A stretch of DNA of 64,000 nt from Chryseobacterium phosphatilyticum (GTDB lineage Bacteria > Bacteroidota > Bacteroidia > Flavobacteriales > Weeksellaceae), in the NCBI RefSeq assembly GCF_002899825.2, contig NZ_PPED02000004.1:635884-699883 (forward strand), in the 5' to 3' direction. Each line of letters begins with the position of its first letter. Within the stretch, counting starts at the first letter, position 1. The notes beneath the pieces are model-generated. The model was not told the DNA's origin and did no database searches. It saw nothing but the letters and a program-made list of their open reading frames with translations. Below are positions 51,449-59,217 of this stretch, one piece after another. The translations under genes were made by a program, and so were the position numbers.

Positions 51449-51814
51449 ATGGAAAAAATTGCACAGCATCAGGAACAGCTTCAATATGCTGAAGTATATA
51501 TTTCAGACATGTTGGCGTTGAAAAACATATTTTTACAGACACAGAATGTTTCAAAGGCAGCTTCAGATTTTGGAATTCCATTTCTTTTGGCCAAGAAAAA
51601 AAATGAAATTGTTCTGTTTGCTACTCTTATCATTAATGAGAAAGGAGCAATAGCCTTTGCAGTTTATGATAAAAAAGGAATAAGTGAAGTGGAAAAAAAG
51701 ACCTTTTCTATAAGAGCAGAAAACTACTTTAAAAAGAACCGTACCCCCAATTTTAGAAATCCCGAACAATTAAAAAGCAGTATCAAAAGTATGATGAGCT
51801 GGCTTGAACTTTAG
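51449..51814 (+). CDS. Small protein of unknown function, divergent from XRE gene
   Basis: I do not recognise this 121-residue protein. It has an N-terminal helical region (about 1-40, QLQYAEVYISDMLALKNIFL) followed by a short beta region (EIVLFATLIINEKGAIAFAVYDK) and a charged C-terminus. There is no signal peptide. Its promoter faces the XRE regulator, which may control it. The gene ends 44 nt before a MocR-type regulator gene. Confidence 0.55.
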   Translation: MEKIAQHQEQLQYAEVYISDMLALKNIFLQTQNVSKAASDFGIPFLLAKKKNEIVLFATLIINEKGAIAFAVYDKKGISEVEKKTFSIRAENYFKKNRTPNFRNPEQLKSSIKSMMSWLEL

Positions 51815-51858
51815 TAAGACATGGATAAAATTGTACATTTACTTAAAACTTTAATTCA

Positions 51859-53274
51859 ATGTTGAAAGATGTTCTGTACCTTAAAATAGCAAATTCTGTT
51901 ACTGAGCAGATCAAAAGTGAAACGCTACAGTTTGGAGACAGATTGCCCTCGTTGAGAAGTGCCCAAAAGCTCTATAATGTCAGTCTAAATACCGTAAAGC
52001 AAGCTTACATGGAGTTGGAAAGCCGTTCTTTGGTTGAATCCCGTCCCAAATACGGTTATTATGTAAGCCAGACTTCACAGCGAAAGCTGGCATTGCCTTC
52101 CGTTACCCCAATGAAATTGTCGGAAGGGAAAAATACACCGCAGGATCTTATTGATAAAGTTTTTGGGACTATTGGAGGAACAGATGTAACTCAGTTTGCG
52201 CTGGGAATTCCGGGAAAAAGTCTTCTTCCGGTAGCCAAGATGAAAAAATGTATGATTGATGTGATCAAGAGGAAAGGGGACAGCGGAACGAACTATGAAC
52301 CTGTACAGGGAAGTGAATTGCTTCGTCGGGAGATTGCCAAATGGTCTATCGTAATGGAAGGGAGAATTACAGAAGATGATCTTGTGATTACCTCCGGCGC
52401 CATGAATGCTGTGTATAATTGTTTAATGGCAGTAACACAGCCGGGAGATTCGGTAGCGGTGGAAAGTCCAGTCTATTTCGGAATCCTTCAGGCTATTCAG
52501 CTGTTAGGATTAAAAGCAGTGGAAATTCCTACTCATCCCATTACAGGAGTAGATCTGGACGCCTTAAAAAAAGTGCTTCCCAATCTTTCAGCCTGTTGCT
52601 TTGTGGTGAATTATAATAATCCGCTGGGATTTCAAATGCCGGACGAAAACAAAAAAGAGCTGGTAAAGATGCTTACCGAGTATGATGTTCCTCTGGTTGA
52701 AGATGATGTCTACGGAAATATTTATTTCGGAGCAGGAAGACCTAAACCTTGTAAGTTTTATGACGAAGCGGGAATAGTAATGTGGACCGGATCGGTCTCT
52801 AAAACACTGGCTCCTGGCTTCAGGGTAGGATGGGTAGCTCCCGGAAAGTTTAAAGAAAAGATAATCCGGCAGAAACTGGTTCAAACAGTAAGCGGACCTT
52901 CCTTATTTTCGGATGTGATTGCTGATTTCCTTGCCCATGGAAGGTATGATCACCATTTAAGGATGTTCAGAAAGAAGTTGTATGCCAACTATCTACAGAT
53001 TCAGAAATCTGTGACCCAATATTTTCCGGATAATACCAAAATTTCTGAACCCAAGGGCGGTTTTATGCTATGGCTGGAACTGGATAAAAGAATTTGTACA
53101 GAAGATCTCTATGATGAAGCCGTTAGCCAGAAGGTGAATTTTGCACCCGGAAGAATGTTTTCACAATACAATCAGTACCAAAATTGTATGAGGCTCAACT
53201 ATGCTTTAGAATGGACTGATCGTGTGGAAAGTGATTTGGAGAAACTAGGAAAAATGATTAAAAACAGAATATAA
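51859..53274 (+). CDS. MocR-type GntR regulator with aminotransferase domain
   Basis: The 471-residue protein joins an N-terminal GntR winged helix (about 1-75; GDRLPSLRSAQKLYNVSLNT) to a fold-type-I aminotransferase domain (about 110-465). The domain has the PLP Schiff-base lysine in WTGSVSKTLAPGFRVGW near residue 315. This is the MocR architecture, as in PdxR and GabR, where PLP or an amino metabolite serves as effector. Target genes are often adjacent; the GNAT gene 12 nt downstream is the obvious candidate to be co-transcribed. Confidence 0.92.
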   Translation: MLKDVLYLKIANSVTEQIKSETLQFGDRLPSLRSAQKLYNVSLNTVKQAYMELESRSLVESRPKYGYYVSQTSQRKLALPSVTPMKLSEGKNTPQDLIDKVFGTIGGTDVTQFALGIPGKSLLPVAKMKKCMIDVIKRKGDSGTNYEPVQGSELLRREIAKWSIVMEGRITEDDLVITSGAMNAVYNCLMAVTQPGDSVAVESPVYFGILQAIQLLGLKAVEIPTHPITGVDLDALKKVLPNLSACCFVVNYNNPLGFQMPDENKKELVKMLTEYDVPLVEDDVYGNIYFGAGRPKPCKFYDEAGIVMWTGSVSKTLAPGFRVGWVAPGKFKEKIIRQKLVQTVSGPSLFSDVIADFLAHGRYDHHLRMFRKKLYANYLQIQKSVTQYFPDNTKISEPKGGFMLWLELDKRICTEDLYDEAVSQKVNFAPGRMFSQYNQYQNCMRLNYALEWTDRVESDLEKLGKMIKNRI

Positions 53275-53286
53275 TAGACCTAAGCG

Positions 53287-53772
53287 ATGAATGATATTAA
53301 TAATGAAGTAAAAATTATAAGCTATGAACCTCAATACAAGGAGGCTTTTAAGACTTTAAACGAAGAATGGATTAAAACATTCTTTGTTATGGAATCAAGT
53401 GATTATAAATTACTTGATAACCCTGAAGAACATATTATCAACAAAGGCGGATATATTGTTTTTGCATTACTGGATGGCGAAATCGTAGGCACCTGTGCCC
53501 TGATAAGAGCTCAGGAAGATCCTCTTGCTTTTGAACTGTCAAAAATGGCGGTAAGCCCCAAAGCACAGGGCAAGAAAATCGGTTATCTTCTGGGTAATGC
53601 CCTTGTGGAAAAAGCCAGATCATTAGACGCTGAGAAAGTATTTCTGGAAACAAACTCTATATTAGTTCCTGCCATAAAGCTATACGAAAAACTAGGGTTT
53701 AAGCATACTGAAATTACTAATCCTGGCTATGATCGGGTAGATGTACAGATGGAGCTGAACTTTACATCGTAG
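53287..53772 (+). CDS. GNAT-family N-acetyltransferase
   Basis: This 161-residue acetyltransferase shows the GNAT core: MAVSPKAQGKKIGYLLGNALVEKA (about 91-114), with the acetyl-CoA-binding QGKKIG loop, and KLYEKLGFKHTEI near 133-145 at the end of the fold. The acceptor is unknown. It is co-directional with the MocR regulator and 12 nt away. It may therefore be its target or act on a related amine. Confidence 0.9.
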   Translation: MNDINNEVKIISYEPQYKEAFKTLNEEWIKTFFVMESSDYKLLDNPEEHIINKGGYIVFALLDGEIVGTCALIRAQEDPLAFELSKMAVSPKAQGKKIGYLLGNALVEKARSLDAEKVFLETNSILVPAIKLYEKLGFKHTEITNPGYDRVDVQMELNFTS

Positions 53773-53849
53773 ATCAAAAAAATATTGGAACGCGGATGAT
53801 CATATCCTTGTTCCAATATCAAAATTTAAATCTAATTGCTTTACTGTTT

Positions 53850-55703
53850 TTATTTCTTAATAAAAGTTTTGGTTACGGACCTTTTACTTCCACTTATGGT
53901 CATAAAATAGATTCCTGCCGGGAGATTTTCAATATTTATTTTCTCATCATAAAACCCTCTTGTCGATTGTAAATTAATTGTAGAGATTAAGGATCCTTTG
54001 CTGTCAATGATTTTAGCTTTAATTTCTTTATCTTCAGATTGATAGCGAATGTTGATGTCTGTTGAAGCAGGATTGGGGTATAACATAAAAGAATCTGTGG
54101 ACCCCTTTATTTCTTTTGTCGCCAAGGATTCATTGGAACAAACCGGAATTCTGTTGACTCCATCAATTCCCCACGCAGATTGTACAGGAATACACAACCA
54201 GTTCAATACTGTTGGCAGATGGTCTGTTTCTCTGGTTGTGGAGGTATAATCATAAATTTTAAAAGTATTAACGGTATTGGCAGCATAAGCCGGAGAGCCT
54301 GTAACGGTCATGTGATTGGCATTTGGGCTTGAATCGGCAAGGGTACTTCCTGAAGTTTCATCACATTTCCAGTTGCCCAGAAGTTGAGAATAATAAGGAT
54401 GCGACGAGGTAATATCCTGATTGGCCCAGTTAACAATTACATCATTGGGAAGAGCTGTTTTCCAGATCCTTACATCTTTATAGGAAGCTGCAAGATTTTG
54501 CCCGTACACATTGGTTCCATCCTGATTTAAGGTAAAAGGAAGCCCGGAATCAATATTTCCGATAGTATTCATTTTGGCAAAAGTAACAGGTACTCCGTCT
54601 TCATAAAGCGTTACAAGACCGTCTCTGTCAAAACTGGCTGCAATATGTTTCCATTTATTGGTTTCTACTTTTCCTCCTGTAAGGTCGATTCTGTTGGTTC
54701 CGTCTCCGATATTCATTTTAAAGGTTTGTCCGGAGTATCCTGAGATTACAAAACCTTTATTTTTTCCATTAGCCCAGTTTTTATTACTGATCATCACCGG
54801 ATCACTTGAATAACTTGCATTAGGTTTCACCCAAAATTCAATTGTAAAATCCTGATTTGCCCCAAAATTGAAAGGAAGCTGGTTGGTTGGTTTAGAATAC
54901 GTTCCTGCAGGAAAACTAAGTTGATTAAACGTCTTATTAGCTTCCAGAACAGTTTTGCTGATCTGCTGCGGAACAAATCCAGGGTTGGAATAAATGGTAA
55001 AAATATTTCTCTCAGAAAGATTTCCTCCACCATGAGAACTTTCTACTGCACCATGGTCAGTTGTAAGTACCACCAGCCAATCCTCGCTGTTGTAGGTAGA
55101 TCTGTTTTTCATTGCATTCACAATTTCCCCGATATACGTATCAGTAGTCTGGATAGAAGAAATGTATTGAGGCACGTTAGAAGAAAAACCATAAGAATGC
55201 CCGGCGTGGTCTACATCATCAAAATCAACAAATAAAATATCAGGATTGTCATTTTGTAGGGCATTTACAGCTGCATTTTTCACAGCAAGGTCACTTCCCA
55301 GATTGCTTTTTACATCCGCTGTTTTAATAATCTTGTCATTGATGGGTGCCCAGTTGACAAGGGACATTGTTCTTAAACTAGGATTATAGGTTTCGGCTCT
55401 TGTGAGAAAGTCAGGATAATTTACATAGTTGGGACTCGTAAAATTATTATCCTGTACGTTGTGTTTGGTATGCCATACCCCTGTAAGCATCGTGCTCCAG
55501 CCATTTCCGCTCCACGTGGTGGCAGCGCATAATCCGTCAATAGAATAAATAGACTGACTAACAAGATTTTGGATGTTGGGAATGCTGGTTGACATCATAA
55601 CATCGGCACGGCATCCGTCAATACCAATAAAAAGGACCTTTTTGGTTTGAGCTCCAAGAAAGCAGCTCATTACGACTGCCATTGAGAATAGTTTTGTTTT
55701 CAT
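53850..55703 (-). CDS. Secreted alkaline phosphatase-family enzyme with LamG-like and T9SS domains
   Basis: The 617-residue protein has a signal peptide (LFSMAVVMSCFLGAQ). An alkaline phosphatase-superfamily domain (about 25-250) shows GIDGCRADVM near 27, the nucleophile region AATTWSGNGWSTMLTG near 60, DFDDVDHAGHSYG near 159 and TTDHGA near 214. A laminin-G-like domain (about 265-460) and a C-terminal T9SS type A sorting domain (about 540-617) follow. This places a phosphodiesterase or phosphonate hydrolase at the cell surface. Shared operators tie it to the upstream phosphonate cluster. Confidence 0.88.
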   Translation of the reverse strand: MKTKLFSMAVVMSCFLGAQTKKVLFIGIDGCRADVMMSTSIPNIQNLVSQSIYSIDGLCAATTWSGNGWSTMLTGVWHTKHNVQDNNFTSPNYVNYPDFLTRAETYNPSLRTMSLVNWAPINDKIIKTADVKSNLGSDLAVKNAAVNALQNDNPDILFVDFDDVDHAGHSYGFSSNVPQYISSIQTTDTYIGEIVNAMKNRSTYNSEDWLVVLTTDHGAVESSHGGGNLSERNIFTIYSNPGFVPQQISKTVLEANKTFNQLSFPAGTYSKPTNQLPFNFGANQDFTIEFWVKPNASYSSDPVMISNKNWANGKNKGFVISGYSGQTFKMNIGDGTNRIDLTGGKVETNKWKHIAASFDRDGLVTLYEDGVPVTFAKMNTIGNIDSGLPFTLNQDGTNVYGQNLAASYKDVRIWKTALPNDVIVNWANQDITSSHPYYSQLLGNWKCDETSGSTLADSSPNANHMTVTGSPAYAANTVNTFKIYDYTSTTRETDHLPTVLNWLCIPVQSAWGIDGVNRIPVCSNESLATKEIKGSTDSFMLYPNPASTDINIRYQSEDKEIKAKIIDSKGSLISTINLQSTRGFYDEKINIENLPAGIYFMTISGSKRSVTKTFIKK

Positions 55704-56068
55704 GGGGAAAGAGATTTTAAAATAGAAAGTTTACAAATAGTAATTTATTTTTATATATTGTAAAATTAGTTTACTATTTGTAAACGTCTGTGAACTGAAA
55801 ATTAATTAATTGATAATTAAATAGTTTCGTGAAAAATTGGATTGATCCACAAAAAAGTTACAGAAGCTCTGATATTTAAGTGATATAATCAGCATTTAGA
55901 TATATAAGTAAGGGAATGAAATTTTTGTCTATTCATGAATAGTAAATTAAAAGTGTCATTCGCCTCCTCCAAAGGGCATTAAATCAGAGATTGGGACGGG
56001 TGGTGAAAAACGGTACAAATGCATTCAACAGATAACATTTGTACCATTAGTATTGAAAAAGAAGTTTT
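55704..56068. other. Intergenic gap with paired GTTTAC palindromes
   Basis: The 365-nt AT-rich gap has no gene. Near the phosphatase promoter it holds a degenerate GTTTAC-AAATA-GTAATT (55729-55745) and a perfect GTTTAC-TATTT-GTAAAC (55769-55785). These face each other in a long inverted repeat across about 24 nt. They are most likely operator sites, with the remainder featureless. Confidence 0.55.
55769..55785. promoter_or_regulatory. GTTTAC-N5-GTAAAC palindrome (operator copy A)
   Basis: A perfect 17-nt palindrome 66 nt before the alkaline phosphatase-family start codon. The same sequence (in reverse complement) occurs at 62329-62345 before the TonB receptor of the cluster. The shape fits a GntR-family dimer site. 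Confidence 0.65.
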
Positions 56069-56737
56069 CTAAAGAAGATTTTCAACTTCAGAAATAGTAT
56101 TCAGAATATAATCAGGCCCTGCTTTTTCGAGCTCTGTTCTGTTTTGTGCTCCGGAAAGAACAGCTACGGTAAGACCACATCCTGCATTTTTACCTTCTTC
56201 GATATCAATCACAGAATCGCCGGCTTTCAGAACCTTTTGCGGTTCTGTAATATTGAATTTCTTCATTGCCAGGTTAATCATTTCCGGATTTGGTCTGCTT
56301 TCAGAAACATCATCAGCGGTAATTAAAGCATCAAAATGGATGTTTTCCTTCCAGTGTAATTTGTCTAAAAGCTGCTGAGCGATTGCATACGTATATCCTG
56401 TATTCAGGACTATTTTTTTATCCTGCTGTTTCATTTTAAGCAAGAAGTTTTCTGTACCATTAATAGGCTTTATCTCAAGATTCTGGTAAGCGAGTCTTAA
56501 CTTTTCGGAAAAGTTTTCAAAAATAGGCTGCGCATCCGCTTCTTTTCCATTGATTTCATTCAGTAAGCTGGTAATTGCCTCCAGTTTTTCCATTCCGGCA
56601 CAGCTGATAAGAACTTTTTCCAGCGTCACCGAATAGCCATATTCATTTACGGCATCCGTTAATGTTTTATATACTACATTATCTTCGTCAATCGTTGTTC
56701 CGGCCATATCCAGAACCAGTAATTCTATATTTTTCAT
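56069..56737 (-). CDS. Phosphonatase-like HAD hydrolase (TIGR03351-type)
   Basis: This 222-residue HAD enzyme begins LLVLDMAGTTIDEDN with nucleophile Asp10 and has the phosphonatase-style cap. Lys51 in CAGMEKLEAI corresponds to the Schiff-base lysine of phosphonoacetaldehyde hydrolase PhnX (Lys53). The ADDVSESRPNPEMI loop and KAGDSVIDIEEGKNAG near 167 complete the HAD core. It is therefore likely to cleave a C-P bond, though TIGR03351 enzymes are not all proven. It starts 6 nt after the FAD oxidoreductase. Confidence 0.87.
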   Translation of the reverse strand: MKNIELLVLDMAGTTIDEDNVVYKTLTDAVNEYGYSVTLEKVLISCAGMEKLEAITSLLNEINGKEADAQPIFENFSEKLRLAYQNLEIKPINGTENFLLKMKQQDKKIVLNTGYTYAIAQQLLDKLHWKENIHFDALITADDVSESRPNPEMINLAMKKFNITEPQKVLKAGDSVIDIEEGKNAGCGLTVAVLSGAQNRTELEKAGPDYILNTISEVENLL

Positions 56738-56743
56738 TGAAAT

Positions 56744-57898
56744 TTATGCGTAAATTTTTTCTATATTAAACTTTGAAAAGCCTCCGCTTCCCGTCATTCC
56801 CTTTCCTCCGATTCCGGTGACAATATGAACATTCGGAGACGGGCTGTGCTCAAAAATATCTTTTGTTTTACACTGGGAATATATCCCGAACCATCTTCTC
56901 TGAATTTCATAGGTCGGAAGATCAATGATTTTCTTAGCTTCATGAATCATGAATTCGTCAATTTCCATATTCAGATCATAACCAAGATCATCAGCGTCTC
57001 TGGCATCAGCATATTCGTGAGAATCTCCTACAATAACAGATCCGTCAAGCGCTTGTTTAAATAAAATATGAATTCCATATTTCTTTTCGAAAGAATTCTG
57101 GTCTTCTAAGGCCTTGATTTGTTCAAACGAAGGACACTCACTGAACGATTCGTATCTTCTGATAGAAAGCCCTGTAAGAATATTGCCCTGAAGCGAATAA
57201 ATTCCCTGAGGTTTCGTCTGAAGCATCTGTAGCTTGCTTACTTCCAGATCACTTTCATTGAATACTTTTGGGTATAATGTTTTAAACTCATGACCACCGC
57301 AAATCAATATTTTGGAAGCTGTAAACTCATTTCCCTCCGCCGTTACTGCCATACATTTCTGATCATCCTCATTCGTCTCTACTACCGTAGCATTGTAGAA
57401 AATCTGAAGTCCCATTTTTTCCTGTAAAAGCTTCTGTAGTTTTACAATCATATCTGCAGAATCTACCGAAAGTTCCTGTGGAAAGAATAATCCGCCTTTA
57501 CAGTAGTCTGAGCGGAGACCATCGTATTTTTTAATACAGTCACTTTTAGACAAAAGAACTGATTCGTAATCGTTATTTCTATTGATTTCGTACAGTTCTT
57601 CAATGAGCTGAAGCTCTTCATCATTGGAAGCGATATATACGGAACCGTTTTGCCTGATGGTAAGATCTGCCTGAGCATGAAGTTCATTATATATTGAGAG
57701 ACTTTCTCTACCGAAATTTTGCCACTTAAGATCCATTCCCGAAGGAACAACCTGCCCGAAGTTTCTTACCGTTGCTCCCTGAGGTACGGAGTTTCTTTCC
57801 AGTAAGGCAACTTTAAGATTTTTCTTCAAAGCATGGTACGCATGGAATGTTCCTAAAATTCCACCACCCACTACGAGTAAATCAAATTTTGTTGTCAT
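56744..57898 (-). CDS. TIGR03364-type FAD-dependent oxidoreductase (phosphonate-related)
   Basis: This 384-residue DAO-superfamily flavoprotein has VVGGGILGTFHAYHALK (about 9-25) for FAD binding and QGATVRNFGQVVPSGMD near 41-57, a stretch characteristic of the TIGR03364 family. That family oxidises aminophosphonates to phosphonate aldehydes. Its neighbours (phosphonatase-like HAD, TonB receptor, DUF5690 transporter) support oxidation of a 2-aminoethylphosphonate-like substrate. It is co-transcribed with the transporter gene (11-nt gap) and the HAD gene (6 nt). Confidence 0.88.
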   Translation of the reverse strand: MTTKFDLLVVGGGILGTFHAYHALKKNLKVALLERNSVPQGATVRNFGQVVPSGMDLKWQNFGRESLSIYNELHAQADLTIRQNGSVYIASNDEELQLIEELYEINRNNDYESVLLSKSDCIKKYDGLRSDYCKGGLFFPQELSVDSADMIVKLQKLLQEKMGLQIFYNATVVETNEDDQKCMAVTAEGNEFTASKILICGGHEFKTLYPKVFNESDLEVSKLQMLQTKPQGIYSLQGNILTGLSIRRYESFSECPSFEQIKALEDQNSFEKKYGIHILFKQALDGSVIVGDSHEYADARDADDLGYDLNMEIDEFMIHEAKKIIDLPTYEIQRRWFGIYSQCKTKDIFEHSPSPNVHIVTGIGGKGMTGSGGFSKFNIEKIYA

Positions 57899-57909
57899 TT
57901 TAGTATAAT

Positions 57910-59208
57910 TTATAAGATTTTCGAAGCATCAAAATTGATGTATCGATTAGAGTTTGATTTGGGTTTTGACTTTTTTTTGAAAGCCAGAAAAGCAATAATT
58001 GAAAGAATTAAGACTGTGATCGTGATAATATAATTCAGACTGATGTAAAAGTTGAGCCATGAAGTCTGCGAAGAACCGAAATTCTTGTACAACAGAATCA
58101 AAACACTTCCCAGATATCCGAAAGAATCGACAATATAAATCAGGAAACCTACATTTCCTTTAATATCAAAAGCAGCGATCATCCGGTCAAAATAAATTCC
58201 GTTGAAAGGAATATAGCAGATGTACATCCCAAAACCTGAAATGGTCATCCATAAAAAAGGAGACAATGATCCTTGCTGAAACATGTAGGTTGAAAATCCC
58301 ACCACAAGAATTCCGCCAAAAAGAATATAATGATAATAAGCAAAAGCCCTTTTATTGTTTTTGACCTTTACCATAAAACTTAAAATCACAAGAACCATAA
58401 TGGCAATAGGGATTTCGGTAAGGGTGAAAATAGAGCTGTCAAAATGAAAATGAAGTCCGTCCCAGATCTCACGGTTGAAATTGTCCCTGAAGTCCCTTAA
58501 TACAGTAAGACTGATATACAGAAAAATAATACAGACAATGGGTACAAAAAACTGCTGTACAAGTGCTTTTCTTTCCGATCCGTTCAAGGGTTGTCTTTTA
58601 CTTTTAAGCAAAATATCTTCCTCAGTTGGTTTGGGAATTCGCTCCAGAAGGATTCCGAATACAAGTAATGGAATAATAAAGATAAGTCCCGCTGAAAAAG
58701 GCATCCAGAATTCAGAAATTGAAAAAGTATCCATCAGAAATTTCCCCACTGATTTTGTAAAACCTGAAGAGACCACGAAACTCGAACACAAAAAAAGCCC
58801 TATAATCTCGGTGGTTTTACGACCTTCGATATAAGAAAAAACAATTCCCCAGATCATTCCCAGAGGAATTCCGTTCAAAAACATAAAAAGAATGTTGTAC
58901 GGTGCCGGCACAACGGCAAATCCCAACAGAGAAAGCTCTGCAATGGCAATAAACGAAAATAAATACGATAGTCTTTTTGACGGTTTTAATTCTGAAATAA
59001 ATTTGATTCCGATAAATTTGGAAATAAAGTATCCTACAGCCTGAGCGATAATAATCAGGATTTTATAATCGACACCGAAATAGGATAATCCTTCAAATGA
59101 TGCTACAGTAAAAGGTTTTCTGAAGCCATACATGCAGAAGTAGACACCGAAAGCAGCAAAAGCAGCTTTCAGTGTTACCCGTGTTTTTTTATTGATTGTT
59201 CCAGCCAT
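57910..59208 (-). CDS. DUF5690-family MFS-like transporter
   Basis: This 432-residue protein has about 12 transmembrane helices with MFS-like organisation (FGVYFCMYGFRKPFTVASFEG at about 16-36, then ISKFIGIKFISELKPSKR). It resembles organophosphate/anion exchangers and matches DUF5690, which is common in Bacteroidota. In this operon it would move a phosphonate or organophosphate across the inner membrane. Its start lies 9 nt after the TonB receptor stop. Confidence 0.83.
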   Translation of the reverse strand: MAGTINKKTRVTLKAAFAAFGVYFCMYGFRKPFTVASFEGLSYFGVDYKILIIIAQAVGYFISKFIGIKFISELKPSKRLSYLFSFIAIAELSLLGFAVVPAPYNILFMFLNGIPLGMIWGIVFSYIEGRKTTEIIGLFLCSSFVVSSGFTKSVGKFLMDTFSISEFWMPFSAGLIFIIPLLVFGILLERIPKPTEEDILLKSKRQPLNGSERKALVQQFFVPIVCIIFLYISLTVLRDFRDNFNREIWDGLHFHFDSSIFTLTEIPIAIMVLVILSFMVKVKNNKRAFAYYHYILFGGILVVGFSTYMFQQGSLSPFLWMTISGFGMYICYIPFNGIYFDRMIAAFDIKGNVGFLIYIVDSFGYLGSVLILLYKNFGSSQTSWLNFYISLNYIITITVLILSIIAFLAFKKKSKPKSNSNRYINFDASKIL

Positions 59209-59217
59209 TATAGTGGT

